Shown: piece after piece, positions 1 through 11,714 of the stretch | Numbering within the stretch: position 1 is the first letter of the stretch | Layout: every line of letters begins with the position of its first letter | DNA from: Cordilura impudica | Taxonomy: Eukaryota > Arthropoda > Insecta > Diptera > Scathophagidae | Length of the DNA: 64,000 nt | Direction of reading: 5' to 3' | Assembly: GCA_963682025.1 (NCBI GenBank) | Contig: OY821518.1 | Coordinates: 228,937,348 to 229,001,347, forward strand | Notes under the pieces: generated by a model | What the model was told of the DNA's origin: nothing | Database searches by the model: none | What the model saw: the letters and a program-made list of their open reading frames with translations, nothing else | Translations under genes and position numbers: made by a program

Positions 1-286
1 TTCCATTTTTCAATTCTCATTTTTCGTTTTTCATTTTCCATTTTCCATTTTTCATTTTTCAATTTGCATTTTCCATTTTCCGTTCTTCATTTTTCATTTT
101 TCAATTTTCCATATTTCAATTCTCATTTTCCATTTTCCATGTTTTAATTTTCATTTTCCATTTTCCATTTTTTAATATTCATTTTACAATTTACATTTTT
201 CATATTTCATTTTCCATTTTTCATTTTCCATTTTCCATTTTTAATTTTTCAATTTTCATTTTCTATTTTTCACTTTTCAATTTTCA

Positions 287-317
<31 letters not shown>

Positions 318-495
318 TTCATTTTCCATTTTCCATTTTTCACTTTTAATTTTTCAATTTTCAATTTCCATTTGTCATTTTTCATTTTTCAATTTTCATT
401 TTTCATTTTTCAATTTCATTCTCCATTTTCCGTTTTGCATTTTCCATTTTTCATTTTCCAATTTTCTTTTTCCATTTTCCATTTCTCATTTTGCA

Positions 496-526
<31 letters not shown>

Positions 527-1480
527 TCCATTTTTCATATTTCAGTTCTCGTCTTCCATTTTCCACTTACCATTTTCCATTTTTCATTTTTCAATTTTCA
601 TTTTCCATTTTTCAATTTTCAATTTTCATTTTCCATTTTTCATTTTTCAATTTTCATTTTCCATTCTTCATTTTTCATTTTCTATTTTCCATTTTCCATT
701 TTTCATATTTCAGTTCTCGTCTTCCATTTTCCACTTACCATTTTCCATTTTTCATTTTTCAATTTTCATTTTCCATTTTTCAATTTTCAATTTTCAATTT
801 TCATTTTCCATTTTCCATTTTTCATTTTTCATTTTTCAATTTTCATTTTCCATTTTTCATTTTCTATTTTCCATTTTTCATTTTCCATTTTTCACTTTTA
901 ATTTTTCAATTTTCAATTTCCATTTGTCATTTTTCATTTTTCAATTTTCATTTTTCATTTTTCAATTTTCATTTTTCATTTTTCAATTTCATTCTCCATT
1001 TTCCGTTTTGCATTTTCCATTTTTCATTTTTCAATTTTCTTTTTCCATTTTTCATTTTGCAATTTTCATTTTCCATTTTCCATTTTTCATATTTCAGTTC
1101 TCGTCTTCCATTTTCCACTTACCATTTTCCATTTTTCAATTTTCATTTTCCATTTTTCAATTTTCAATTTTCAATTTTCATTTTCCATTTTTCATTTTTC
1201 AATTTTCATTTTCCATTCTCCATTTTTCATTTTCTATTTTCCATTTTTCATTTTTCAATTTTCATTTTCCATTCTCCATTTTTCATTTTCTATTTTCCAT
1301 TTTTCATTTTCCATTTTCCATTTTTCACTTTTAATTTTTCAATTTTCAATTTCCATTTGTCATTTTTCATTTTTCAATTTTAATTTTTCATTTTTCAATT
1401 TCATTCTCCAATTTCCGTTTTGCATTTTCCATTTTTCATTTTTCAATTTTCTTTTTCCATTTTCCATTTTTCATTTTGCA

Positions 1481-1511
<31 letters not shown>

Positions 1512-1674
1512 TCCATTTTCCATTTTTCATATTTCAGTTCTCGTCTTCCATTTTCCACTTACCATTTTCCATTTTTCAATTTTCATTTTCCATTTTTCAA
1601 TTTTCAATTTTCATTTTCCATTTTTCATTTTTCATTTTTCAATTTTCAGTTTCCATTCTCCATTTTTCATATTC

Positions 1675-1706
<32 letters not shown>

Positions 1707-1850
1707 GTCCGTTTTTCATTTTCCATTTTTCATTTTCTATTTTTCATTTTTCATTTTCCATTTTTAATTTTTTATTTTTCAATTTTCTTTTTTCATTTTG
1801 CATTTTTCATTTTTCATTTACATTTTACATTTTACAGTTTCGATTTTACA
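1..1850. repeat. Imperfect heptanucleotide satellite (TTTTCCA / TTTTTCA)
   Basis: The plus strand is almost free of G and is built of 7-bp units of the type TTTTCCA, TTTTTCA and ATTTTCA. Larger blocks repeat inside it: the landmark CAGTTCTCGTCTTCC recurs near 544, 714, 1096 and 1536, and CATTTGTCATTTTTC near 371, 921 and 1356. The array therefore has a higher-order structure of several hundred bases on top of the heptamer. It continues into the TTTTACA array. Confidence 0.95.
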
Positions 1851-4307
1851 TTTTACATTTTACATTTTACTTTACATTTTACATTTTACATTTTACATTT
1901 TACATTTTACATTTTACATTTTACATTTTACATTTTACATTTTACATTTTACATTTTACATTTTACATTTTACATTTTACATTTTACATTTTACATTTTA
2001 CATTTTACATTTTACATTTTACATTTTACATTTTACATTTTACATTTTACATTTTACATTTTACATTTTACATTTTACATTTTACATTTTACATTTTACA
2101 TTTTACATTTTACATTTTACATTTTACATTTTACATTTTACATTTTACATTTTACATTTTACATTTTACATTTTACATTTTACATTTTACATTTTACATT
2201 TTACATTTTACATTTTACATTTTACATTTTACATTTTACATTTTACATTTTACATTTTACATTTTACATTTTACATTTTACATTTTACATTTTACATTTT
2301 ACATTTTACATTTTACATTTTACATTTTACATTTTACATTTTACATTTTACATTTTACATTTTACATTTTACATTTTACATTTTACATTTTACATTTTAC
2401 ATTTTACATTTTACATTTTACATTTTACATTTTACATTTTACATTTTACATTTTACATTTTACATTTTACATTTTACATTTTACATTTTACATTTTACAT
2501 TTTACATTTTACATTTTACATTTTACATTTTACATTTTACATTTTACATTTTACATTTTACATTTTACATTTTACATTTTACATTTTACATTTTACATTT
2601 TACATTTTACATTTTACATTTTACAATTTACATTTTACATTTTACATTTTACATTTTACATTTTACATTTTACATTTTACATTTTACATTTTACATTTTA
2701 CATTTTACATTTTACATTTTACATTTTACATTTTACATTTTACATTTTACATTTTACATTTTACATTTTACATTTTACATTTTACATTTTACATTTTACA
2801 TTTTATATTTTACATTTTACATTTTACATTTTACATTTTACATTTTACATTTTACATTTTGCATTTTACATTTTACATTTTACATTTTACATTTTACATT
2901 TTACATTTTACATTTTACCTTTTACATTTTACATTTTACATATTTCATTTTACGTTTTACATTTTACATTTTACATTTTACATTTTACATTTTACATTTT
3001 ACATTTTACATTTTACATTTTACATTTTACATTTTACATTTTACATTTTACATTTTACATTTTACATTTTACATTTTACATTTTACATTTTACATTTTAC
3101 ATTTTACATTTTACATTTTACATTTTACATTTTACATTTTACATTTTACATTTTACATTTTACATTTTACATTTTACATTTTACATTTTACATTTTACAT
3201 TTTACATTTTACATTTTACATTTTACATTTTACATTTTACATTTTACATTTTACATTTTACATTTTACATTTTACATTTTACATTTTACATTTTACATTT
3301 TACATTTTACATTTTACATTTTACATTTTACATTTTACATTTTACATTTTACATTTTACATTTTACATTTTACATTTTACATTTTACATTTTACATTTTA
3401 CATTTTACATTTTACATTTTACATTTTACATTTTACATTTTACATTTTACATTTTACATTTTACACTTTACACTTTACATTTTACATTTTACATTTTGCA
3501 TTTTGCATTTTACATTTTACATTTTGCATTTTACATTTTACATTTTACGTTTTACATTTTACATTTTATATTTTACATTTTTTATTTTACATTTTACATT
3601 TTACGTTTTACATTTTACATTTTACATTTTACATTTTACATTTTATATTTTACATTTTCATTTTACATTTTACATTTTACGTTTTACATTTTACATTTCA
3701 CATTTTACATTTTACATTTTATATTTTACATTTTTTATTTTACATTTTACATTTTACGTTATACATTTTACATTTTACATTTTACATTTTACATTTTACA
3801 TTTTACATTTTACATTTTACATTTTACATTTTACATTTTACATTTTACATTTTACATTTTACTTTTTACATTTTACATTTTACATTTTACATTTTACATT
3901 TTACGTTTTACATTTTACATTTTACATTTTACATTTTACATTTACATTTTACATTTTACATTTTACATTTTACATTTTACATTTTACATTTTACATTTTA
4001 CATTTTACATTTTACATTTTACATTTTACATTTTACATTTTACATTTTACATTTTACATTTTACATTTTACATTTTACATTTTACATTTTACATTTTACA
4101 TTTTACATTTTACATTTTACATTTTACATTTTACATTTTACATTTTACATTTTACATTTTACATTTTACATTTTACATTTTACATTTTACATTTTACATT
4201 TTACATTTTACATTTTACATTTTACATTTTACATTTTACATTTTTACATTTTACATTTTACATTTTACATTTTACATTTTACATTTTACATTTTACATTT
4301 TACATTT
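1851..4307. repeat. Near-perfect TTTTACA heptanucleotide satellite
   Basis: About 2.45 kb of the 7-bp unit ACATTTT with only scattered changes (for example around 2625, 2805, 2860 and 2940). A more degenerate stretch lies at about 3465-3950. The right edge (4308-4400) returns to TTTTCCA-type units, so the ACATTTT block is embedded in the older TTTTCCA array. All seven circular triplets of the unit on the plus strand are sense codons, which makes very long but meaningless open frames. Heptanucleotide satellites are known in other flies, for example Drosophila virilis. Confidence 0.97.
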
Positions 4308-4350
4308 TCCATTTTCTGTTTTTCATTTTCCATTTTCCATTCTCCATTTT

Positions 4351-4383
<33 letters not shown>

Positions 4384-4399
4384 TTCGTTTTTAGTTTTT

Positions 4400-4850
4400 A
4401 TTTTTTCTTTCATATTGGCGATTTTTTTTATTATAACGTGATAGGCATTTTTTATGTTGTTGTACAATTATAATGTTCAACCACTAAACTGTTACAACAA
4501 ACACACTGGGTTTTATGTTTTTTTTTTTTTAGAGGTATCTACAAAATTTTGCTGGTGTCTAATCACGATGATGCCCGATTTAGCCAATTTTCAATACCAA
4601 CCTGCTGGAAATTATGGCAAATGATATTATTGTAGCCTTATCCAGTTAGATGCCTTTTTTTGTTAAATGAGCGTGATTTCAACGGACAGACGGACAGACG
4701 GACAGACGGACATCGCTATATCGACTCGAGCTGTGATGAGGATCAAGAATATATATACTTTATGGGTTCGGAAATTAGTTTTTCGATACGTTACAAACGG
4801 AATGACAAACCTATATATACCCTCTGCCACTGACGTGTGGATGGTATAAT
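4400..4850 (+). repeat. Dispersed repeat 'family C' (mini-me-like, with GTCY tract), right half
   Basis: Contains a run of CGGACAGA units (4682-4711, a GTCY-type tract on the other strand), CATCGCTATATCGACTCG, and the end ACCTATATATACCCTCTGCCACT. The same order, inverted, is seen at 62760-63190, and partial copies lie at 42437-42872 and 59418-60540. It abuts the heptamer satellite on its left. On its right it ends about 50 bp downstream of the donor of receptor copy 1. The GTCY tract recalls the mini-me elements of flies; that assignment is by motif only. Confidence 0.7.
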
Positions 4851-4907
4851 AAACGCAATAACTTGTTGAATGTGATGAAAGATAAGATTTAATAAATGTG
4901 TACTTGC

Positions 4908-5780
4908 CTCCTCTGCCACATTGCTACATATAAATCCAATAAGTAGATAAATTAACATAGGCATCATCCAAAACATTGATTGTAAAGCTAACTTTAGTGA
5001 TTGCGAGATGGCCATTAAGTATATATCTGATATCGATTCCAAAGTAATAGATATCGTGCAATATATTATTGGTATGCCGTAAATACTGTTTACGGTCTCC
5101 ATAGAAATGTATATAATTTCATCATGCAGTTGCAACAATTCTTGAAATTTCTCCAAACTCAGTGTTGCAAGATTTTGTGGCAACGTTAGATTTTCAATAG
5201 AATACGATACAAATTTTAAAGTATTAGAAATTGTCATTACAATACTTATATAAATTGTCCAAATAAAGATCGGTAAAATACAGTGCATGCAATACATAAC
5301 CCATGGAAAATATTCAAAACCATTTAAACTAGTAGTAGAAATTGTATATGTCGTATGAGAGATATATATTATGACATACAATATTAAGGAACCGATACGA
5401 ATTCGCGTGTATAAATGAACATTTTGCATATTTCCTTTTAAAAATTTTCGTCTCCATTTCCGGATAGTTTCAAATAGTTCAAGTTGTTGATGTTGCTTTA
5501 AAATCCATAATAAGTATAATGATATTTGTGACAAATATGAAAACAGCGTTGACACTTGGTTGAAGTTATTACCGGTATAAGAATATGCAACGATCTCATT
5601 TTGCTGATACATTATAAAGAAAAGACATGCTACTAACAATGCAGCTTGAATTAGTGTGTGATAAATATAATAAGTAATATTATTTTGTATTTTATAACAA
5701 TTGTCGTGTTTATCAAATTGTACCGCCATAAAACCACTAATTTTCAATAATATGTAAAAAAATTCTATTTCGTCCACCAT
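4908..5780 (-). CDS. Gustatory-receptor-like protein, copy 1 (main exon, 291 codons)
   Basis: This is the most diverged member of the six-copy tandem family. I chose the start ATG at 5780 (KMVDEIE) because that position is shared by all copies; an in-frame ATG lies at 5807. Six hydrophobic segments are visible before the exon end. Family landmarks are an internal Q-H-Q-Q-L-E-L-F-E-T-I-R-K-W-R-R loop (about residues 95-110), L-Q-L-H-D-E-I-I-Y-I and Y-G-I-P-I before segment 5, and C-S-N-V-A-E-E at the end. The frame runs into GAG|GCAAGT (donor at 4907-4902), read as a GC-type splice donor. The layout fits the insect gustatory receptor family (7tm_7), which has a last short exon with the seventh segment; none is seen here. 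A dispersed repeat begins about 50 bp into the presumed intron, so this copy may be damaged. Confidence 0.7.
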
Positions 5781-5807
5781 TTTACTAATTCGAAATTTAT
5801 TAATCAA

Positions 5808-6562
5808 CTATTGTAGGTTGAAACACAAATGCTTTAATATACCAAGGAAGAAAATAACAAACGACGTCCTTCCTTTACGAAACTTATGCCTAAAATCAAA
5901 TATAAATAAATATATATAGACTAACGACTATTATCAAAGTCCTAAGCTCTTATTTTAAGTAATAAAATTAATATAAGAATATAAATAATAATATAAGAAT
6001 AATTATTGTAAATCTTATAATTTTCTATCGTAAATAATGAACTACTACTACTATATATAAATATATATACATACTGTTTAGACCTTATACTACGCTGTAG
6101 TCAGGTTATAATGAGTTTGTGCTGACTATTAAAACCATTAGTGATAAACAAATGCCACTGGGAAATTTACTGTTTACTTGGTAGTGTTCACTTGAAAAAG
6201 GTAAAATTTTGCACATTGTAAGAAATTGAAGCATGAGAAGCGGAAATTACAATTATTTGAAAATTATTGAAAATTATGGCAAAAACTAAAAAAGTTAAAG
6301 TAATAATATTTTGAATATAGCAAACAAAACTGTACCCAAATTGCTGAATGCGTTTCCACCAAAGTATATAAAATGACCATTTGGAATGATCTTAACATTT
6401 CCAAACATACTTCAAAGACAAACAATGAAGAAAATTCTTTGCCTTCTGAAACGTCATATTAATGCACGGTTGGAATTTTTCAAAAATAATATGAGTATAA
6501 AATTGGTCAAATGTAAATTTCTAAATGTTGTGTTAGAGAATAATAACTTTATTTGCTTTCTT
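5808..6562. other. AT-rich intergenic sequence, no gene recognised
   Basis: No supported coding region, RNA gene or known repeat end is visible. It is the upstream flank of receptor copy 1 and lacks the mariner fragment found upstream of copies 2, 3 and 4. Confidence 0.5.
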
Positions 6563-7634
6563 TTAACCATTAAATGCGCACTGTATCTCTAAAGATACAA
6601 CCATGAAAAAATTTCTCCCCACTTCATTTCGATTCCAAAATAATTAAATTAAACAGAAACCCATTTTAAATATTCCAACTCATTATCAAAAAATATTTCT
6701 TTTAAAATAGTTTTTGAAGTTTTGGTTATATTTGTGATCAAATTTAAAAAATATAAACTTTGAAAAATTAAATATTTTAAAAAATTGGCAGTAAAAAAAC
6801 TTTTAGCATAGAAAAAATTACGATTCAAAAATATTTACTTAGGAGGCTAAAATGTTTCGTGAAGATTTTCGCTTTATCTTTAAAGATACACTGCGCACTG
6901 CTATTCAAGTTCCATATTCGTTTTTGTTTGAGTTTTGCTGCTTTATTTGCTGCTTTGTTGTGTAATTTCATTAATGTTATATGCTTTGGACGAGCAGGTT
7001 CTCTGTTCGGGATCTTGTTTTATCCACTAGTAAATTAATTTCAATTATTTTGAGAATTATTATAAAATACATTTCATATTAGATTGATTTTCGATAAATC
7101 GGATATCGAAAGTGAGGGTGAGATTGACATTGATGGATCTATACATGATTCTTTTATTCAAATGCTAAATGGTGATAATAATTCCGAAATTCCGAAAAAG
7201 GTAGATTTCGGTCGATATGAAGAGTTAGATTTAATGTCATCTACTTCGGCTTCAAAAACTGATATGACAAATATCTGGAGTTCGTTTTTTTCAGAGTTTA
7301 ATAGAGTTACTATAAATCCCAAATCCTCTGAATTTGAAAAGGTTTTTTGGATAAAAGGAAATCTTCAATTAAACGACAAGCAAGTTCAATTTGGAGGTGA
7401 TAGTTGTCTTTCAGAAAATATCAGGGCCTTGGAAACATCCTTCCAAGGATGGTGCCATTTATTTCCACAGCCCTTGGAGGAAGAAATAGTAATGGAAACG
7501 CTAAGATATGCGGGAATAGATAAAAGTTTTGATTTTAAGGTATCCGATTTGCATAAATCTATCGGAATTCTTTTTTATATGACATATTATAAACTTCGAA
7601 ACTCGAGAGACTATTGGTCTGCAAACAACCACCG
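6563..7634 (+). mobile_element. piggyBac-like element, 5' part, interrupted
   Basis: It opens with TTAA (6563-6566), the piggyBac target site, followed by CCATTAAATGCGCACTGTAT. A second, inverted version of the GCGCACTGTATC-TAAAGATAC core lies at about 6873-6896. This recalls the terminal plus subterminal inverted repeats of piggyBac elements. A transposase N-terminal region follows and is cut at 7634/7635 by another element. The 3' half of the piggyBac copy was not found in the window. Confidence 0.65.
7084..7634 (+). pseudogene. piggyBac transposase, N-terminal fragment
   Basis: An open frame of about 184 codons. The acidic N-terminus (DIESEGEIDIDGSIHDSF) is typical of piggyBac transposases. 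The C-terminal part, DLHKSIGILFYMTYYKLRN followed by SRDYWS, matches the start of the DDE_Tnp_1_7 domain, where the family has a conserved 'IG' helix and 'R-x-Y-W-s'. There is no clear ATG; the frame opens at a TTG after an AG, so an upstream exon or a lost start is possible. The frame leaves the family after ...NNHR, exactly where CACAGTGGACC begins. All three catalytic aspartates would lie beyond the break, so this copy cannot be active. Confidence 0.75.
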
Positions 7635-8389
7635 CACAGTGGACCATTTGACGAGAAGGCGGTCAAAAATCTATAACTTTTGATTGGATTGGAATTTTTA
7701 TATGCGGTTTTTTTTTTGTTTGGTAGGTGAGACTTTAGCCTTTAAGTTTTGCTATAAAACGTAATTCTCGACCGAAAATAAAAAAAGTTACGGAGGGTAT
7801 AAAAGACATTTTCATTTGTAGTTGAATTTTAGTACAAAAGTGAAGTGTTAAAAGGTAAAAAAAAGGTTTTTTTTTAATATAATGTCTTATTTTTTCAGTT
7901 AATTTTACAACTAATACTTTTTAAAAATTTTTTAAGTTAATTTTTTCAGAAACTGCCAAACTTTGGCCCCAGTAAACTTTTTAGTCCTAATGTGCACAAG
8001 GGCCAAAGGTTGTTTTTTTTTTTTTTTTTTTTTTTTTTTTTGAAAGATCCCGAGTTAGAATATAATTTAATAAGCAGCGAACGTAAAAGTTACCTTATAT
8101 TGGTTCAAGATAGAGAAGTTTCAATGAAAAACTCGTATGTTTTTGCTTTAGTTAAATTTTTTTTTTTATTGTCTTTTTAAATATTTCTATATCAATTTTT
8201 ATGGTAAATTTATGAAATATAACAATTTTTATTGTAAATTTACAAAATATATAAATTTTTAAATCAAGAAAATTTTAGTGTAATGTTAGTGTAATGAAAA
8301 AGTACTTAAAATCAACCAATGTTAGTAAAAATTTCTTCTAAATAGCCTTGATTTTCATCTTCTAGAAGTTGTTTAGCTTCTTCGTCTAA

Positions 8390-10360
8390 AAATTTTCTTC
8401 TGCCATTGGCTCCAAAAGAACATGGCAAACGATACGCGAAGTTGGTATCGGTAAATCTACGCATCGAGAACCATGTTCGGTTGATGCAGATACAATTAAT
8501 ACAAAGTTTTTAAGTGTTCCTATGGTTCAAGCAGATAAAGATTACTATATCAATAGTCACTCGAATAACGATGCTGAATCTTTTTTTTCTTTTGCTGCAG
8601 TAGACCAATGCGACGTTTTATCTAGTTTATTGTCTATAAAATCGAACTCTATAGGAGTGGACGGGATTAATCATAAGTTTCTCAAGATTCTTTTACCTCA
8701 GCTACTTCCAATTATAACTTTTTTCTTTAACAAAATATTAACTACAAGCCACTTCCCATCGAATTGGAAAATAGCTAAAATCATTCCTATACCCAAAGCT
8801 GGTTCCGATTATAGACCAATAGCTATTCTTCCATTTCTCTCTAAAGTATTCGAGCGTATTATGCACAAACAAATGACTAGTTTCTTGGATGACAATCACT
8901 TGCTAACAGATCGTCAATCTGGGTTCAGGAGGAAACACAGCTGCCTAACAGCCTTAGTTGATGTTACAGAGGAGATTAGGGAGAAACTTGATGATGGCAA
9001 GACTACATTTTTAATACTTTTAGATCATTCAAAAGCGTTTGATACCGTGGATCATAACATTCTTTGTTACAAACTTAAAAACTTTTTTAATTTTTCTTCG
9101 ACCGCTACTCAGTTATTGTCAACATACTTACGTGGCAGGTATCAGTATGTTGAAACTAGAATCCAAAATTCAATGACACTGCCTGTAGCAAGGGGCGTAC
9201 CTCAGGGGTCCATTGTTGGGCCACTATTATTCTCATTGTACTCAAATGACCTCCCAGGCATTTTAACAAATTGTAATGTAAGAATGTATGCGGATGACGT
9301 TCAGCTTTATACCAGCTGTAGTAATGCCCTAATCGACCAGTGTATTATCTCTATTAATCAGCAACTCCATCGTATTTATACATGGGCAACGGCAAATGGA
9401 TTAGAGATAAATCCGAAAAAATCAAAATGCATTGTAATTCAAAAGCGACTTTCCAAACTAAATATTACACCTAATATAATTATAAATAATCAGAAAATTG
9501 AAATCGTTAAATCTGCTAAGAATCTAGGTATTTTTTTTAATGACACTCTTACGTGGTCGAACCATATTAACTATGCCTGTGGTCGTACTTTCTCTATGAC
9601 TAGAACTCTGTGGCAAACCCAGCATTGTACACCTATGAAAATAAGAATCCTACTTGCCAAAACTTATCTGATGCCTGTTTTACTGTATGGTTGTGAGCTA
9701 TTTGCGAAATGTGATACAATTAGTAAAAGGAAATTGAACGTTGCATTTAACAACATAATCAGATATGTGTATGGACTTAATAGACGTTCTAGTGTATCTT
9801 TGTTTTCATCGCAGCTATATGGCGTTTCTTTAGATAATCTTTTAAATATAAGAGTTTTAGTTTTTTTACATAAAATAGTGTATACCCACAAACCGGAACA
9901 TCTGTACGACAAACTTTATATTTCAGATATAAGCAGGGGAAAAAGAATTAGATCAATTAGATATAAAAGTTTAATATCGGAGTGGCATTTCTACATATTC
10001 GCAGTATCTCTCTGGAATTCTATACCCCATAGCTCTCAACTTTTAAGTAACGCACGAAAATTTAAAGAAAATATTTTTAAACTGTTTTCAGCATAACAAT
10101 TTAAAACATTAAATATTATTTAATATTATAATACATTTGATTAAATTAAATTTCAAATATTTCAACTTTATTCTTTAATTTTAATCTTATTGTTCTTTGC
10201 ATTTTATATAAAGAAAATTTGTAATTAGTTATTAATTTATTAACGATTTTATAATTTTAAATACAATCAGTTCCATACTGCAAAATAAGACTTTTAGTCT
10301 TGTGTATGGAGCAGTTCCAATAAATAAATAAATAAATAAAATAAAAATAAAAAATAAAAA
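8390..10360 (+). mobile_element. CR1-like non-LTR retrotransposon, 5'-truncated
   Basis: The boundaries are visible because the target is known from the second copy of the host element, where TTCGTCTAA and TTCAATAGAG are contiguous; here they lie at 8381-8389 and 10361-10370. The insert has one reverse-transcriptase frame and ends with a TAAATAAATAAATAAAA-rich tail (10320-10360), as expected for target-primed reverse transcription. The 5' end, including endonuclease and any ORF1, is missing. Confidence 0.85.
8522..10096 (+). CDS. LINE reverse transcriptase (CR1/Jockey group), intact frame
   Basis: An uninterrupted 524-codon frame, opening at the ATG at 8522. Reverse transcriptase blocks appear in order: an N-terminal G-x-D-G-I-N-H motif (about residue 46), NWKIAKIIPIPKAG (about 80-93), SDYRPIAILPFLSKVFE (94-110), DRQSGFRRKHSCLTALVD, LLDHSKAFDTVDHNIL (catalytic D), GVPQGSIVGPLLF and MYADDVQLYTS (catalytic YADD). 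A C-terminal region follows with the W-N-S-I-P-H motif usual after the thumb in CR1/Jockey polymerases. The endonuclease is absent because the element is 5'-truncated. The lack of stops suggests a recent insertion. It acts on element RNA and has no expected host role. Confidence 0.88.
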   Translation: MVQADKDYYINSHSNNDAESFFSFAAVDQCDVLSSLLSIKSNSIGVDGINHKFLKILLPQLLPIITFFFNKILTTSHFPSNWKIAKIIPIPKAGSDYRPIAILPFLSKVFERIMHKQMTSFLDDNHLLTDRQSGFRRKHSCLTALVDVTEEIREKLDDGKTTFLILLDHSKAFDTVDHNILCYKLKNFFNFSSTATQLLSTYLRGRYQYVETRIQNSMTLPVARGVPQGSIVGPLLFSLYSNDLPGILTNCNVRMYADDVQLYTSCSNALIDQCIISINQQLHRIYTWATANGLEINPKKSKCIVIQKRLSKLNITPNIIINNQKIEIVKSAKNLGIFFNDTLTWSNHINYACGRTFSMTRTLWQTQHCTPMKIRILLAKTYLMPVLLYGCELFAKCDTISKRKLNVAFNNIIRYVYGLNRRSSVSLFSSQLYGVSLDNLLNIRVLVFLHKIVYTHKPEHLYDKLYISDISRGKRIRSIRYKSLISEWHFYIFAVSLWNSIPHSSQLLSNARKFKENIFKLFSA

Positions 10361-10870
10361 TTCAATAGAGGTAGTTTTCCATTTTTGACGAATGTTGGAC
10401 ATATATGGATCTGAAGTGCACAACAAAATAGTGATAAGGTCTTCATTAGTACAACATCTGGACATTTTCCTTGTGAGGTGCTCGCGAAAGAATCTGTAGT
10501 CTTTGTTCCTTTTTTCTTGCGCTTCTTCGGATAGATCTCCTATTGGTAGCATATTGTTTTGAATTATTTGTTCCCCATGGTACAAAATTTTATGAACTGT
10601 GGATGGCATATATCTCCAAGAGTATTTTTCATTATAAAGTATAGCTGTTTTATTGGCGTACTCTCCAAATTTTTTTGCATTTATCTTTCTGCTGCATGCT
10701 AGAACTTGTAATATGATTTTGAATCGTCTTATTAATTCATGATCTACACCTGTGATAGATGCTGCAGTTTCCGGATCGGAAAAAAATCTCCTTGCAGTAT
10801 TTCCATCATTTGTGTTTCCTTCCCCTTGTTTTGGTTGGTCGATTACGAGGCCTAGCTGTAGATATTTTTG
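10361..10870 (-). pseudogene. RAG1/Transib-like transposase, C-terminal fragment (copy in the left element)
   Basis: The minus strand carries M-P-S-T-V-H-K-I-L-Y-H-G-E-Q-I-I (starting at 10609) and L-P-I-G-D-L-S-E-E-A-Q-E, then R-F-F-R-E-H and S-D-P-Y-M-S-N-I-R. This is nearly identical to the fuller copy at 28494-29018. Further upstream on the minus strand, the F-F-S-D-P-E-T-A-A-S-I-T-G-V part is readable. The last codons of the gene lie beyond the LINE at 8340-8389. The LINE splits the frame after S-I-E, so it is non-functional. Confidence 0.78.
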
Positions 10871-11006
10871 TTGAATTTGTTTTTTTTTTGCTTTCTTTTT
10901 TCTTCATTTTCTTTGTTTTTTCTCACTGTTTCGCCTAACGGACCAAATTCAAAATCATAACCCAATTTAAGAATATGCTCCATGAAACGTATTCTAGTTC
11001 TACCAT

Positions 11007-11241
11007 TTTATCCCGATTTTGACCAAACGTATATTATTTGAGGGGTATTTCTTTTTAGCTGTTCACCAGATTTACAGATTTTTAATTTTTTTTCTTTATT
11101 TTGAGTAAATTGCATTTAAAGTTGCTACTAACAAATATAATAAATAATAAACCAAAAAAGTGTTGGTTTGCGAATTGGATAAGTTGATAAATAAAGTTGC
11201 CTAGAAATTGCACTCGAACTTCGAGAGCTGAAATCTGCTAG
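11007..11241 (+). mobile_element. Helitron-like non-autonomous element, type A (3' end)
   Basis: It starts TTCTACCATTTTATCCCG and ends with a hairpin (GCACTCGAA-CTTCGAGAGC, 11212-11230), a short spacer and CTAG at 11238-11241 followed by T. This is the Helitron 3' signature of hairpin plus CTRR before T. The same family recurs at 37740-38043 and inverted at 39136-39485. No coding sequence. Confidence 0.75.
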
Positions 11242-11700
11242 TTTTCTTCAATATAACAGATTGGACCTACGCCTTACCAAGAAGGTCACATTTTAAACAT
11301 GTTGCTGCCAGCTACCTCTATATTAAAAAGTTTTTGGCGTGGATCTAATTTCACAATGCCACAGCAATCTTTGTGAGTTTTAACAAATTTCTTATTTGTT
11401 TCTACATGTTTTTAATTCAGCCGTGGAATTTTTTAATGTTCTACGATACAGGTCACTCTCTATCAGAATTCTCTAAACTTTTGTGGACACCCGAAAACCA
11501 ACTTCCTTCCAAACTTAAATTGCCCTGGTTTCGATAAATTTGTTAATTGAATTTTTTTTCATATTTTCCCGTTTTCGGAATTTTCTGATTAAAAACAACT
11601 TGTTACGCCTTTCCCACTAACTGGACAATTCCACTCTTAGAGCAGTATTTCTCAAGTTTTTAATGGTTTTTGTTTCTTCTTCGATTCATTGATTTGTCTT
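11242..11700. repeat. 3' flank of the duplicated receptor unit
   Basis: Matches 57450-57800, and less well 39690-39900, with the shared landmarks GTTTTTGGCGTGGATCTAAT, TTTGTGAGTTTTA and TTTTAATTCAGCC. It is shared by receptor units rather than carrying a visible mobile-element end. No gene is seen. Confidence 0.55.
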
Positions 11701-11714
11701 ACTTTAATTTTAAA

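Larger units (their letters stand above)
7635..11006 (-). mobile_element. Transib/RAG1-like DNA transposon, 3' part, inverted, with nested LINE
   Basis: The end at 7635 reads CACAGTGGACCATTTGACG. 7635-8389 plus 10361-11006 matches, in reverse, the 28310-29692 part of the fuller copy further right. It contains the C-terminal transposase region and a homopolymer T tract near 8010-8041. It sits in the piggyBac frame (left flank CACCG), is split at 8389/8390 by a LINE, and is cut at about 11006 by a Helitron-like element. The 5' half of the transposase is absent. Confidence 0.8.

Noticed and set aside
372..1767. Open frames rich in F, I, H and S in the first satellite
   Set aside because: Same cause: T-rich heptamers lacking stops on one strand, with no protein features.
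1476..4473. Very long open frames (up to 972 codons) of repeating F-T-F-Y-I-L-H
   Set aside because: They exist in all three plus frames because a 7-bp unit without stop triplets repeats as 7 codons per 21 bp. This is a by-product of the satellite.
4667..4849. 60-codon frame T-D-R-R-T-D-G-Q-T-D
   Set aside because: It is the GTCY-type tract of family C read as protein.
9664..9912. 82-codon minus-strand frame inside the LINE
   Set aside because: Antisense shadow of the intact reverse transcriptase frame.
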